Assembly: GCA_903895855.1 (NCBI GenBank)
Contig: CAITVN010000015.1
Location: 95,792 to 159,791 of the forward strand
DNA length: 64,000 nt
Reading direction: 5' to 3'
From: Oligoflexia bacterium
GTDB lineage: Bacteria; Bdellovibrionota; UBA1018
Of the stretch, positions 27,716-36,494 are shown in pieces (the stretch's first letter is position 1; every line of letters starts with the position of its first letter). The notes beneath the pieces were generated by a model, which saw only the letters and a list, made by a program, of their open reading frames with translations, was not told where the DNA came from and did no database searches. Made by a program: the position numbers and the translations under genes.

Positions 27716-29489
27716 TTGAGACTCCTACTGATTTTTTAATCACTTTTGAGAGCTGAGTTCCTAGTTGACTACCCCACTCGAAACCTTCTTCAAAGAGCGA
27801 AATTCCGCTGAAATCGGCATGAGCCCAAGAGATACTGCCCGCCATTTTTTCACCGTGACCAATTGTGTGAACGCGCCCGCCTAGTGCTCTCGCCATGTTT
27901 TGAATTCCAATCGTCGGACAAATCATCGCGTGAGGCCAAAAATGAAAATGGGCCTCTACCATCTTTGAACTCAAACCCGGATGAAGTCGCTCGGCTTCAC
28001 TGAAAACTTCTAACTCAAGCTGACGCTTAAATGTGGCTAAATCTTTCATCTGAGTGCGGGTTACCGCCGGGTCAGCTTCGTCGATGGGCCGATAGAAAGT
28101 GAATACATGGTGTGAATGCGTTTGCTGGGCCAATTGATGATTCGCCACGATGTAGCCTAAAACCGGGCTTTGGTAACCGACGTTGTCCCAGGTGAGGCTA
28201 TTCGCAGTTGCGGGGTCGAGGTCTTTGATCACGATGTTTGCAGTCACCCAAGGAAAATGTTTGATTTGCCCTGGTTGAAAGATGGGGTGTTTGAGAAAAC
28301 GGGGTTCAAGCACATGCCTTGCGACGTGAGCCGGAGCCGCCCAGATGATGTGTTTTGCTTCAATGTGCTCGATCGACTGCGTTTGGGCAGAGGTCGACTG
28401 AATTTTGAAAACCTTCTTAAACTCGTCAAAGCGAACTTGAGTGACGACTGCATTCATCTGTGTAGTTCGCGTGAGTTGTTGGCGAATGCGATAAACTAAA
28501 TTTGCATTACCCTCTGGCCAAGTGAGTACTGAGTGGGACTCAGCATTTTTTGCCACGCCTCTACGCGAGCAGAAATAATGAAATCCAGCCCAGGCACTAA
28601 TCTCTTCGACTCCGGCGCCGAAGTCGTCGCGGTAACAATAATTGAGGTACCAGATGAGAGCGTTGCTACTGAACTTCTCGGCGCTGAGGTATTCAGCCAT
28701 GGTGATCTTGTCTAACCGTGTGAATTCTTCATCGAGTGACGACTCACATGCCGGCAAATCAAAAGCGAAGCGACCGTCAGTGCCTTTTTTTACTCTGAGG
28801 TTCTTGATGAGCTCAAAAAAGCGGGTGATTTCTTGCTTTTCTTGCAACGATATTCCGAAATTGGGCACGAGCCCGTCTTGCCATTTTCCAAAGAGAAAAA
28901 GTCGTTCAAACGGCTCAGAACACAGGGCGGTCTCGTCATAACTGGGCGGCTCGCCTGGGTTTTCAACTAGCAAGCCCTCTTCTTTGAGAAACTGCCTCGT
29001 GTGCACACAGGTTTTTTCGTTTAGAATCGGTAGGTAATGTGCGCCAAGTGGGTAGCGAGTTGAGGGGTGTGACCCAGATCTTGAGTTGCCGCCTAACTCG
29101 CTTTCTAATTCGAAAAGCGCCACTCGCACTTGACGGGCATGAGAGTCTTCACCGAATGTTTCACGAGACAACGCTCGTGCCGCGGCCAAACCGCTAATGC
29201 CACCGCCAATGATCGCGACGTCAAAAAACTTGGCGTGCTCTGCCGAGTTGGACTGATCGGGTTCGGGTGGTACCGGTTTATCTTGCCAAGTTTGGTGGCC
29301 AAGCTTCGAATTTGGTTCGGTCCACCGTATCTTGATTTTTGAAAAATCCGGGCCAGGTGCCAATAACCGCTTGATTTGGCTACTCAGGTGGCGTGATGCA
29401 CCCGAGCCAATGGCCAGTGCTGACCCCGTGGTTGCGGTGTAAATGATAAACTTTCGTCTAGTGAGAAACCACTTTTGACCATTCTTCAT
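27708..29489 (-). CDS. FAD-dependent amine oxidase-like protein with Tat-like signal
   Basis: 593 aa. A twin-Arg 'TRRKFIIYTATTGSALAIG' N-terminus suggests Tat export or membrane anchoring. The FAD-binding Rossmann motif is 'VAIIGGGISGLAAARAL', with 'ELESELGGNSRSG' following as in flavin amine oxidases and phytoene-desaturase-like enzymes. The C-terminal 'GGRVHTIGHGEKMAGSISWAHADFSG' fits the FAD pyrophosphate/Gly-rich end. Being translationally coupled to a spermidine-synthase-like gene (32-bp overlap) makes a polyamine or other amine a reasonable substrate, as inference. The long insertion of unknown role in the middle is unusual. Confidence 0.8.
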   Translation of the reverse strand: MKNGQKWFLTRRKFIIYTATTGSALAIGSGASRHLSSQIKRLLAPGPDFSKIKIRWTEPNSKLGHQTWQDKPVPPEPDQSNSAEHAKFFDVAIIGGGISGLAAARALSRETFGEDSHARQVRVALFELESELGGNSRSGSHPSTRYPLGAHYLPILNEKTCVHTRQFLKEEGLLVENPGEPPSYDETALCSEPFERLFLFGKWQDGLVPNFGISLQEKQEITRFFELIKNLRVKKGTDGRFAFDLPACESSLDEEFTRLDKITMAEYLSAEKFSSNALIWYLNYCYRDDFGAGVEEISAWAGFHYFCSRRGVAKNAESHSVLTWPEGNANLVYRIRQQLTRTTQMNAVVTQVRFDEFKKVFKIQSTSAQTQSIEHIEAKHIIWAAPAHVARHVLEPRFLKHPIFQPGQIKHFPWVTANIVIKDLDPATANSLTWDNVGYQSPVLGYIVANHQLAQQTHSHHVFTFYRPIDEADPAVTRTQMKDLATFKRQLELEVFSEAERLHPGLSSKMVEAHFHFWPHAMICPTIGIQNMARALGGRVHTIGHGEKMAGSISWAHADFSGISLFEEGFEWGSQLGTQLSKVIKKSVGVSNV

Positions 29490-31011
29490 CGAAGGTTCTC
29501 ACGAGTATTTGATTGTTGAGGCGATTAACCGGGGTGTTCAATTCGGCCATGTCGATCGGAAATTCAAAAAGCGTTTTCAAGTTCGCCAGGTCGAGAAAGC
29601 GCAGCCCGGTCGGCAAAGATTTAGGAAACGAGTAGCCTTCATAAGAGTTTTGGGCGTCATGGATATTTTGGGCATTGCCTGTAGTCGCGTCTGTTCTGAC
29701 GCCAATCACAAACCCCCACTCACCAAACGAAGGTACATTGACGTGATAGGGAGCGGTTTTGAATCCCGCCTCTTTCAGTGTGTTCACTACGATCCAGTAC
29801 GATTTTCTGGCAAAATAAGGCGATGTGCTTTGCACCACAACCTTACCGCCCGCACGAATTTTTTTAGCGAGTGCTCTGTAGAAACTCAGTGAGTACAACT
29901 TGCCCAAAGAGAAATTCGAAGGGTCAGGAAAATCGATCACCGCAAAATCAAATTGCTGGTTGGTTGATTTGATCCATAAAAAGGCATCGTCATTGATGAC
30001 CTGCACCTTGGGTGAATTGAGTGAATCGAGATTAAATCGGGTGAGAAGTGAATTGTTTTTAAAAAGCTTGGTCATGTGCCCATCGAGGTCAACCAAGGTA
30101 ATCGATTCAACTGATGGGTATTTCAACACTTCACGCGCAGCTAGGCCATCGCCGCCGCCTAAAATGAGAACCGATTTTGGATTTGCTATCGACGCCAGCC
30201 CTGGGTGAACCAGCGCTTCATGATAGCGGTACTCATCTTTGGTGCTGAATTGCAGGTTACCGTTCAAGAAAAGCCTAAAATCTTGCTTGCCTTGGGTTGC
30301 AACGATTCGTTGGTACTGCGAGCTAGCAGAATAGATGACCTTATCTTGAAAACTTGACGCTTCGGCGGTTTCGAGAATTCTATCGCCAAACGAAAACCCA
30401 ATGATCAAATAGGCCAGAGTGAACAGGGCAAAAATGAATAGACCCTGCCCCCACTTCTTTTCGCGTGCAACCATCTTGATTGCCCAAATGGCCACCAAGA
30501 CATTGAGAATGCCGAAAAAGAAACTGGTTCGAATCAAGCCCAAATGAGGCACCAAAATGAGCGGAAATAAGAGTGAAGCAATCAGGGCGCCGACATAGTC
30601 GAAGGTGAACACTTGAGAAACCAGATCTTGAAATTGAAACTTGTCTTTCAAGATGCGCATCAAGATCGGAATTTCAAGGCCCACCAAGGTGCCCGTGATC
30701 GAAACCAGGGCATACAAGATGATGCGAAACGAAGTCACGTGTTCAAAAACGAGAAATAAAATCGCAGATGACGACCCACCGACAATAGCGATCAGAATTT
30801 CAACTTCAATGAAAAGAAGCACTAGGTTTTTTTTCGCATACTTCGAGAGAAAAGAACCGATGCCCATCGAGAAAAGATAGACACCGATGACCGTTGAGAA
30901 CTGGGTGATCGAATCACCGAGCAAATAGCTAGCCAAAGCGCCGGCAATGAGTTCGTAAACTAAGCCGCACGTTGAAATGATGAAGACTGAAAAAAGTAAA
31001 AGCCACGCCAC
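29458..31011 (-). CDS. speE: Membrane-bound spermidine synthase-like protein
   Basis: 517 aa. The N-terminal half (about 1-215) has six to seven transmembrane segments. The C-terminal half is an aminopropyltransferase/methyltransferase fold with 'LILGGGDGLAAREVLKYPSVESITLVDLDGHM', 'VINDDAFLWI' and 'FDFAVIDFPDPSNFSLGKLYS'. The decarboxylated-SAM and putrescine-binding acidic residues are in place. It would transfer an aminopropyl group to a diamine at the membrane face. It overlaps the following FAD oxidase gene by 32 bp and follows the DUF350 gene by 16 bp. Confidence 0.88.
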   Translation of the reverse strand: MAWLLLFSVFIISTCGLVYELIAGALASYLLGDSITQFSTVIGVYLFSMGIGSFLSKYAKKNLVLLFIEVEILIAIVGGSSSAILFLVFEHVTSFRIILYALVSITGTLVGLEIPILMRILKDKFQFQDLVSQVFTFDYVGALIASLLFPLILVPHLGLIRTSFFFGILNVLVAIWAIKMVAREKKWGQGLFIFALFTLAYLIIGFSFGDRILETAEASSFQDKVIYSASSQYQRIVATQGKQDFRLFLNGNLQFSTKDEYRYHEALVHPGLASIANPKSVLILGGGDGLAAREVLKYPSVESITLVDLDGHMTKLFKNNSLLTRFNLDSLNSPKVQVINDDAFLWIKSTNQQFDFAVIDFPDPSNFSLGKLYSLSFYRALAKKIRAGGKVVVQSTSPYFARKSYWIVVNTLKEAGFKTAPYHVNVPSFGEWGFVIGVRTDATTGNAQNIHDAQNSYEGYSFPKSLPTGLRFLDLANLKTLFEFPIDMAELNTPVNRLNNQILVRTFDEEWSKVVSH

Positions 31012-31027
31012 GAGTGTTGTGCTCTGT

Positions 31028-31243
31028 CTAACCGTGAATCGCAGCGGCCACGATGAGTGAAATGCCTAATGCCACTGAGCTCATGATGATGGCTAACGGC
31101 ATGTTCTTTTTTTCGATCACTTCTTGCCAAAGATCACCCGGTGTCAATTTATCCCAGATGACAAAGGCAATGCCTAAGCTAAAAAGGCCTACGATCGTGA
31201 AGATGACAGAACTGACTAGCGCTTTTGCATTGATGAGATCCAT
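31028..31243 (-). CDS. DUF350 small membrane protein
   Basis: 71 aa with two transmembrane helices. 'VGLFSLGIAFVIWDKLTPGDLWQEVIEKKNMPLAI' and 'SVALGISLIVAAAIHG' match one DUF350 (YjfL-like) repeat, which occurs once or twice per protein. DUF350 proteins accompany PspA, SPFH and polyamine-synthesis genes in envelope-stress neighbourhoods. The function is unknown. It lies 11 bp after the small membrane protein and 16 bp before speE. Confidence 0.85.
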   Translation of the reverse strand: MDLINAKALVSSVIFTIVGLFSLGIAFVIWDKLTPGDLWQEVIEKKNMPLAIIMSSVALGISLIVAAAIHG

Positions 31244-31254
31244 TTTAAATTCTC

Positions 31255-31437
31255 CTATTTGTGAAAATGACTATTGCCACCTGGACCCCCAGGTGACCAT
31301 TTGTCAGCGTTGAGAAACCAGAAAAAAGGTTCGCCCGAAAAACCGCAGTAGCCAAAGTAGGCCAAGAGCGAAAATGAGATAACGTAGGCTTTCCAGGGGG
31401 TAGGCTTGCGACTGCCAGCTTTATTCGTCGTCGTCAT
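31255..31437 (-). CDS. Small single-pass membrane protein
   Basis: 60 aa from ATG 31437, preceded by GGAG seven bases upstream, so its start overlaps the end of the larger DUF4178 gene by 17 bp. One transmembrane helix ('AYVISFSLLAYFGYCGF') is followed by a Pro/Gly/Trp-rich tail ending 'PGGPGGNSHFHK'. It is unrecognised on its own. Position inside the SPFH operon implies a role with DUF350 and DUF4178 proteins. Confidence 0.65.
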   Translation of the reverse strand: MTTTNKAGSRKPTPWKAYVISFSLLAYFGYCGFSGEPFFWFLNADKWSPGGPGGNSHFHK

Positions 31438-32743
31438 CGTCGTCTCCTGAGTTTGAAGCATAGGGTGAGAAATCACTGTTTGACCAGCGTTTTACTTCAA
31501 ACGAACTCGAACTGCCACCGGCGATCAGCGGATAAATGAGTAGAGCGATCAAAGTGTAGATGAAATTTGAAAGGTGGGTTGTGCCCCTGGTGAGTCTCAC
31601 CCAAACTTTTTGTTGAGCGCGGTCTCCGGTACCAGTCATTGAAAGGTGATACCTGCCATCGGGGATGTCAGAGATGATGATTGAGCTTTTCTGACTACCT
31701 TCAGACCAAGAACCATCTGAATCGTAACCAGAATAGTATTCAACCCCTAACTCGTGATCAAAAGTTTCGCCGGTTGTCTCGTTGACTAAGTCCCACGCTA
31801 ATTCAAACCACGAATTGTCTACATTTGCCGAAACTTGCATTTCGAAATTTTTTGGATTGCCGGTCAGATCGAAAGAGGCTGTTGTGATTGGCGTAGCCAT
31901 CGGTAGTGTGGTTTCGTACGTATCTCTAAATGCCTCAATATTTGAAGCTGAAATCATGAAATAAAATTGAAGGGCAACGGTGGCCGCAATAGCGACGCCC
32001 GCAATACTCCAAATTTGTTTTGCTCCTGCACCCCTACTTGGTTGGTTGGGAGCAACCCCAAAGGGTGTTGGAAACTTTGCTGAAATATTGAATGCTTTTC
32101 TTACAACTTCAGAATCGATGTACTCGGCTAAGCTCCACGATTGGTCAGAATTTTTTCCCGAACCGGTGATTTCGCACGAAAGCATTCGAGGTGGAGAAAT
32201 GTAATCGAGGCCCATGGCTTCGTCGCCCGATTTGATGCGCCAATAGAATTCACCCAAAACAAAGGTGACTTTTGCGGGTTCTTTGGTGAAAAGTCGATAC
32301 GCGTCGCCATTAAAAGTGAGTTCGGTCTCGGTTCCTTTCGGTAAACGCGCGACCATTTTTGAAAGGTTCCAGTGGCCCTGATTTTCGACTAGCCAAACAA
32401 ATCCATACCAAGGGTTGAATAAAAGGTACTCGTGCCAGCGGTAGTGCCCAGACTTATCGCTTCGTTGCATGAAGCCAATGTGTTCATACTCGATGCCTTG
32501 AATAACGCCACGAGAGCCCAGTTGAATCGCGGGCTCGACTTTCATCTTTGCATCTTGCAGCTTAATTAGCTTCGCTACATTAGGGTGACTGACGTCGATG
32601 ATGCCTTTGCAACTCAAACAAGTAACATGAACCGTTCTACCCGCCGCGCGAATCTGTACGGCTGCCCCACAGTTTGGGCAGTCAAGCGCACGCAGACCTG
32701 AGGTGACTGTCGAAGTTGAGCTGGGTCTCATCGGCGACACCAT
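31421..32743 (-). CDS. DUF4178 zinc-ribbon membrane protein (long)
   Basis: 440 aa. The N-terminal zinc ribbon has paired cysteines ('CPNCGAAVQ...CLSCKG'). A DUF4178 domain follows (about 75-215: 'GYEHIGFMQRSDKSGHYRWHEYLLFNPWYGFVWLVENQGHW'-like). There is a transmembrane helix near 265, an extracytoplasmic beta-rich domain, and a second helix near 400 ('TLIALLIYPLIAGG'). It ends with a Ser-rich and Asp-rich tail (seven Asp in the last ten residues). ATG is immediately adjacent to the stop of the shorter DUF4178 gene, indicating strict coupling. Confidence 0.82.
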   Translation of the reverse strand: MVSPMRPSSTSTVTSGLRALDCPNCGAAVQIRAAGRTVHVTCLSCKGIIDVSHPNVAKLIKLQDAKMKVEPAIQLGSRGVIQGIEYEHIGFMQRSDKSGHYRWHEYLLFNPWYGFVWLVENQGHWNLSKMVARLPKGTETELTFNGDAYRLFTKEPAKVTFVLGEFYWRIKSGDEAMGLDYISPPRMLSCEITGSGKNSDQSWSLAEYIDSEVVRKAFNISAKFPTPFGVAPNQPSRGAGAKQIWSIAGVAIAATVALQFYFMISASNIEAFRDTYETTLPMATPITTASFDLTGNPKNFEMQVSANVDNSWFELAWDLVNETTGETFDHELGVEYYSGYDSDGSWSEGSQKSSIIISDIPDGRYHLSMTGTGDRAQQKVWVRLTRGTTHLSNFIYTLIALLIYPLIAGGSSSSFEVKRWSNSDFSPYASNSGDDDDDDE

Positions 32744-33406
32744 TTACTTGCCCCTCGGTGAGGGCGAAAATTTCCAGCCCTGAATTTCACGTAAGCCCTT
32801 GAAATGAAATTCGTCAAAATCGACGTAATTACCAGCAAATACGCGAGGGGTTTCACCTTCAGTCAACTCAATCGTGGCGAATCCACCATTGCCATCAGTC
32901 AAGTCGATGCTGTGACTAGTGACCCCAGGTGCAGAGCTGAAGGGTAGCGAGCCTTCAGCCGAAAGACAGCTCACTTCTTTCAAATCGATGACGGTGTATT
33001 TACCAAGACCCGTGAGGTCGATCATTTGTTTGAGTGAGTAGTTATTGGGGTTATTGTTGACCAGCGATTCAAGGTCGGGTTTTCGAGTGGTGAGCATGAA
33101 GAGCCCCTGGGCTTCTCCAATCCACGCTTCTTGATTTGAAAAAGGCGCGTACCATTCGTTCCAATACCCATCTTCATATTGCAAGATGAGGCGGCCTTCG
33201 ACTGTGAACGCCTTAGTCTGATACATGCCACCGGTACCCACGCAAAGCGGCGACACATCGAATGGCACTTCAGCCATGATACCCAGATTTTCAATGCCTT
33301 TGTCAGTGCGAAAAATACTCGCACGACAGTAGGGACAGACGGCGAAGATCTCGCTGCTTGAGCGAAACTTGACTTCACCTCCACACTGAGGGCAGTTGAC
33401 GTTCAT
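32744..33406 (-). CDS. DUF4178 zinc-ribbon protein (short)
   Basis: 220 aa. Zinc-ribbon start 'CPQCGGEVKF' and 'CPYCRASIF', then a DUF4178 domain ('LQYEDGYWNEWYAPFSNQEAWIGEAQGLFML'). It lacks the transmembrane and outer part of its longer neighbour, so it is likely cytoplasmic. It lies 23 bp after the SPFH gene. Two DUF4178 paralogs in one operon suggest a hetero-oligomer at the membrane. Confidence 0.82.
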   Translation of the reverse strand: MNVNCPQCGGEVKFRSSSEIFAVCPYCRASIFRTDKGIENLGIMAEVPFDVSPLCVGTGGMYQTKAFTVEGRLILQYEDGYWNEWYAPFSNQEAWIGEAQGLFMLTTRKPDLESLVNNNPNNYSLKQMIDLTGLGKYTVIDLKEVSCLSAEGSLPFSSAPGVTSHSIDLTDGNGGFATIELTEGETPRVFAGNYVDFDEFHFKGLREIQGWKFSPSPRGK

Positions 33407-33429
33407 TTGAATTTCTCGGTTACTCGGGG

Positions 33430-34449
33430 TTAGGTCAATTTCTTAAGCAGTTCAGCTTTCTTTGCGTCGAACTCTGCTTGAGAAAGAATGCCCTTGGTCA
33501 TGAGATCGTGAAGTTTACCGATCGTTACGAGCGGATCTTCTGCAGGCGCTGCAGCCGAGCCACCAGTTGAGTTGCCGGGGCTACCTTGTGCAACTTGGCC
33601 CATGGCTTGGTTGAAATTTTGACCAATTGCCATGCCTGCCGATAAACCCATGCCTGCGCCGGCGAGGCCACCCGGATTAGAGGCTGCTTTTTCAATCGCT
33701 TCGATTGACTGAAATTGCGCGAATTTTTGCATGTTTCCGACGAGATTCATCTGAGACGATTTATCGAGGTATTTTTGCAGTTCTTCAGGAAGTGATAGGC
33801 TTTGAACCGTGAACGTTTCAAGCGAAAGGCCGTAATCTTCAAAGACCTGAGCTAGAGCACCTTTGAGGGTTTGTGCGAATTTCGTTTGGTTTCCGGCCAT
33901 ATCGAGAAACGGTATTTGAGAAGAGGCCAAGAACGAAGTCATCGTCTCGACGACTAATGCGCGAAGCTGCGGCTCGAGATCGCTGACTGAATAGACCTCT
34001 CGAGTGCCGCTCAGTTTTTTGAAAAAGACCTTTGGATTTTTCAATTTATAAGAATAGGTGCCGTTGGCGCGTAGGCGAATAGCGCCGAATTCTTTGTCGC
34101 GAAAAGTGATCGGCTGTGAGGTGCCCCACCGTTGATCGATTTGCTCACGAGTAGAAAAGAAAACGACGTCTGATTTGAAAGGTGAGGCAAACGCTTTGTC
34201 CCAGTTTCTGAGGTTTGTCAAAACTGGCAGAGTTTTTGTGCTAAGCGTGTGACGCCCTGGGGTGAAAAGATCGGCAACTTCTCCTTCGTTGATAAACAGC
34301 GCCAGCTGAGTGTCAGTGACCGTCACCTGCCCGCCATTTTGAATTTCTCGATCTTGCATTGGGTAACGAAAGGCAAGTACTCCGTCTGAGGTCTCTGTCC
34401 AGTCAATCACATCAATAAATTGTTTCTTCACGAAATCGAAAATTCCCAT
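33430..34449 (-). CDS. SPFH-domain protein with SHOCT-like tail (YdjI-like)
   Basis: 339 aa. The start 'GIFDFVKKQFIDVIDW' and 'FRYPMQDREIQNGGQVTVTDTQLALF' are typical of the SPFH (band 7) proteins formerly called virion-core-like. A Gly/Ala-rich linker (about 250-300) and a short C-terminal SHOCT-like helix pair 'LMTKGILSQAEFDAKKAELL' complete it. SPFH proteins form membrane-associated rings. The ribosome-binding site GGAG lies seven bases before ATG. First gene of an eight-gene minus-strand operon, 39 bp from the divergent XpaC-like gene. Confidence 0.9.
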   Translation of the reverse strand: MGIFDFVKKQFIDVIDWTETSDGVLAFRYPMQDREIQNGGQVTVTDTQLALFINEGEVADLFTPGRHTLSTKTLPVLTNLRNWDKAFASPFKSDVVFFSTREQIDQRWGTSQPITFRDKEFGAIRLRANGTYSYKLKNPKVFFKKLSGTREVYSVSDLEPQLRALVVETMTSFLASSQIPFLDMAGNQTKFAQTLKGALAQVFEDYGLSLETFTVQSLSLPEELQKYLDKSSQMNLVGNMQKFAQFQSIEAIEKAASNPGGLAGAGMGLSAGMAIGQNFNQAMGQVAQGSPGNSTGGSAAAPAEDPLVTIGKLHDLMTKGILSQAEFDAKKAELLKKLT

Positions 34450-34471
34450 GGCCGGTCTCCTTTATGATTGC

Positions 34472-34488
34472 TATAGTTCTAGACTGAA
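34472..34488 (+). promoter_or_regulatory. -10 element for the xpaC-telA transcript in a 39-bp divergent gap
   Basis: TATAGT (34472-34477) lies 11 bases before ATG 34489, so the leader would be about four nucleotides. No Shine-Dalgarno is present. The complementary strand offers ACTATA-type sequence for the SPFH operon. Both transcripts must therefore share this short region, making coordinate or mutually exclusive control likely. Confidence 0.4.
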
Positions 34489-35262
34489 ATGACAAATGAT
34501 GCAAACCCAACCGAAAAGAACTTGCCAGTTTTAGCTAAACGAAAAATTCCCGTCATGCCGTTGGCGGTTATCGCGGGTGGTGGGGTGCTGGTTTTCTGGG
34601 TGTTTCATCTGAGCGTCTTTGGGGTCGTTTTTTTTCTGGGGCTGTTGCTCACTGTTTTTGGGTTGAGAAAGAAGATCAGGTCAATCGATTCGGCACAGAG
34701 CCAAACGTCAGAACAGCTGACTCAGTCTGAGATCGTGTCGACCTATGTGGGCGATCAAATCAAGCGTGACATTTCAAAAGCCAGATATCTCGAAAATCTG
34801 AGTAAAATGGGCGAAGAATTGGGTGATGTCTACGAGGGGTTGCTTTCAGAAATCAAGAATTTCTTGAAGGTAGTTGACTCGAGATTTCAAAAAACTGAGC
34901 TCTCGTATGGGCGCTACAAAGGGGCCGGCGAAGAGGCGTTCTTAACGGCCATTCAGTGCCTGCACCAGTCGTCTCTACTTTTGCAAACCCTCGATCAGAG
35001 TTCTGATCAAGCCGTTCAAAAACAGGCCGATTCGTCTCAAAATCAAGAATTGCTTCAATTGAGAGTTAAGCAAAAAGGCAAAGTGACTGAGGGAGTTCAA
35101 CAAGCCAAGGCCGCTTGGTTTGAACTGCAAAAAGTGACGGCCGCTTTAAACGAATTAGCGCCGACGGCACAGTTGACATCAAGTGATTTGCAGTCAAATT
35201 TAGAGCAGCTGAAAATTTTGGCTGATCGAGCGAAATTGTTTCAAAATATCAACAAGGAGTGA
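34489..35262 (+). CDS. XpaC-like membrane-anchored coiled-coil protein
   Basis: 257 aa. Two adjacent hydrophobic segments form a hairpin (about 22-60: 'MPLAVIAGGGVLVFWVFHL', 'GVVFFLGLLLTVFGL'), followed by about 190 residues of Gln/Lys/Glu-rich helix. This matches XpaC (5-bromo-4-chloroindolyl phosphate hydrolysis family), which is commonly encoded next to TelA as here and in the Bacillus xpaC-yaaN pair. Four-base overlap or near-overlap with the next gene's upstream GTG supports coupling. Function is linked to toxic-anion and envelope stress. Confidence 0.72.
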   Translation: MTNDANPTEKNLPVLAKRKIPVMPLAVIAGGGVLVFWVFHLSVFGVVFFLGLLLTVFGLRKKIRSIDSAQSQTSEQLTQSEIVSTYVGDQIKRDISKARYLENLSKMGEELGDVYEGLLSEIKNFLKVVDSRFQKTELSYGRYKGAGEEAFLTAIQCLHQSSLLLQTLDQSSDQAVQKQADSSQNQELLQLRVKQKGKVTEGVQQAKAAWFELQKVTAALNELAPTAQLTSSDLQSNLEQLKILADRAKLFQNINKE

Positions 35263-35267
35263 ATCAA

Positions 35268-36482
35268 ATGGAAACTGACGTAAAAATCGAGAATGCAGTG
35301 TCGACATTAACCCTGCCACCGGCCAGTGTTTTGAAACAAGAGCTCGCGCTAAAAGATCCGACCCAGGTTGAAGTGCTGCCTCAAGAAGAGTCAGAACTTG
35401 ATGCCAGAGCGGTAGCTTTTGTCGATGAACTACTCAAAATTGATCCGAAAGATCTTGAAAAGTCTGAGCAAGGCAAAAATACCGTCGAGATGATGGCAAC
35501 CGACCTTCAGCGAAAAGCCGCCGGGCAAAGCCAATTATTGCGTGAGCCGCTGAAAAAATTGGCCGAAAAAAGCGATGACGGCGGATCAGTAGCTAAGACT
35601 CTCATTGACCTCAAGATGCAAGTTGAGGGCTTAGATCCGGGAAAATTTGATTTTGGAGCAGGGTGGTTTTCGCGAGCAGTGGGAATGATCCCGGGTGTGG
35701 GCACGCCGATGAAGCGGTATTTTACCAAATTTGAAAGCGCACAAACAGTCATCAGTGCAATCGTGCGATCGCTTGAGGGCGGCCGCGATGGGTTGCTTCG
35801 CGACAATATTACGTTAGTTGAAGATCAAAAGATGATGCGAACCAGTACGCACAACTTAGAAAAGGCGATTCGCCTAGGCATGCTCATCGATCAGAAGCTT
35901 CAGTACAAAATGGAGCGCGAATTGGCCTCAGACGAAGAGAAAAAGAAGTTTGTGGGTGAAGAGTTGATGTTTCCGTTACGTCAGCGAATCATTGATTTGC
36001 AGCAACAATTGGCGGTAAATCAGCAAGGCGTGTTGGCCGTCGAAGTCATCATTCGAAATAATAAAGAGCTCGTTCGTGGAGTGAATCGCTCGTTGAATGT
36101 GACGGTTTCTGCACTTCAAGTGGGCGCGACTGTTGCGATGGCGTTAGCAAATCAGAAAATCGTTCTCGATAAACTTGAGGCGGTCAACAAAACCACGAGT
36201 GATTTGATTTCGGGTACGGCTGCGCGGTTAAAAACTCAAGGTGTACAAATTCACCAACAGGCCAGTAGTGCCGTTTTAGATATGAATAGCCTCAAACAGG
36301 CGTTTGCAGATATTGAAACGGCTCTGAGCGATATTTCAAAATACCGAAACGAAGCGTTGCCGAAGATGGCTTCGACCATTGGCGAGCTTGATGAAATGAG
36401 CAAGAAGGCTGATGCCACCATTAAGAAAATGGAAAAAGGCAATTCTCAAAAGCCGCAGATTGAACTCAAGGTAGACGTGTAG
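35268..36482 (+). CDS. telA: TelA-family toxic anion resistance protein
   Basis: 404 aa from ATG 35268 (AAGGAG about nine bases upstream; a GTG three codons earlier is possible). It is all-helical with the TelA core: 'WFSRAVGMIPGVGTPMKRYFTKFESAQTVISAIVRSLEGGRDGLLRDN', 'DQKLQYKMERELASDEEKKKF', 'QGVLAVEVIIRNNKELVRGVNRS'. TelA/KlaA/YaaN proteins confer tellurite and other stress tolerance. The mechanism is unclear, with membrane-associated scaffolding suspected. It is paired with XpaC and diverges from the SPFH-polyamine operon. Confidence 0.9.
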   Translation: METDVKIENAVSTLTLPPASVLKQELALKDPTQVEVLPQEESELDARAVAFVDELLKIDPKDLEKSEQGKNTVEMMATDLQRKAAGQSQLLREPLKKLAEKSDDGGSVAKTLIDLKMQVEGLDPGKFDFGAGWFSRAVGMIPGVGTPMKRYFTKFESAQTVISAIVRSLEGGRDGLLRDNITLVEDQKMMRTSTHNLEKAIRLGMLIDQKLQYKMERELASDEEKKKFVGEELMFPLRQRIIDLQQQLAVNQQGVLAVEVIIRNNKELVRGVNRSLNVTVSALQVGATVAMALANQKIVLDKLEAVNKTTSDLISGTAARLKTQGVQIHQQASSAVLDMNSLKQAFADIETALSDISKYRNEALPKMASTIGELDEMSKKADATIKKMEKGNSQKPQIELKVDV

Positions 36483-36494
36483 GGAGCCCAAGAA

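Noticed and set aside
29509..30208. Plus-strand ORFs of 100-127 codons opposite speE
   Set aside because: Lie wholly inside a well-supported gene, lack ribosome-binding sites and look like frame shadows.
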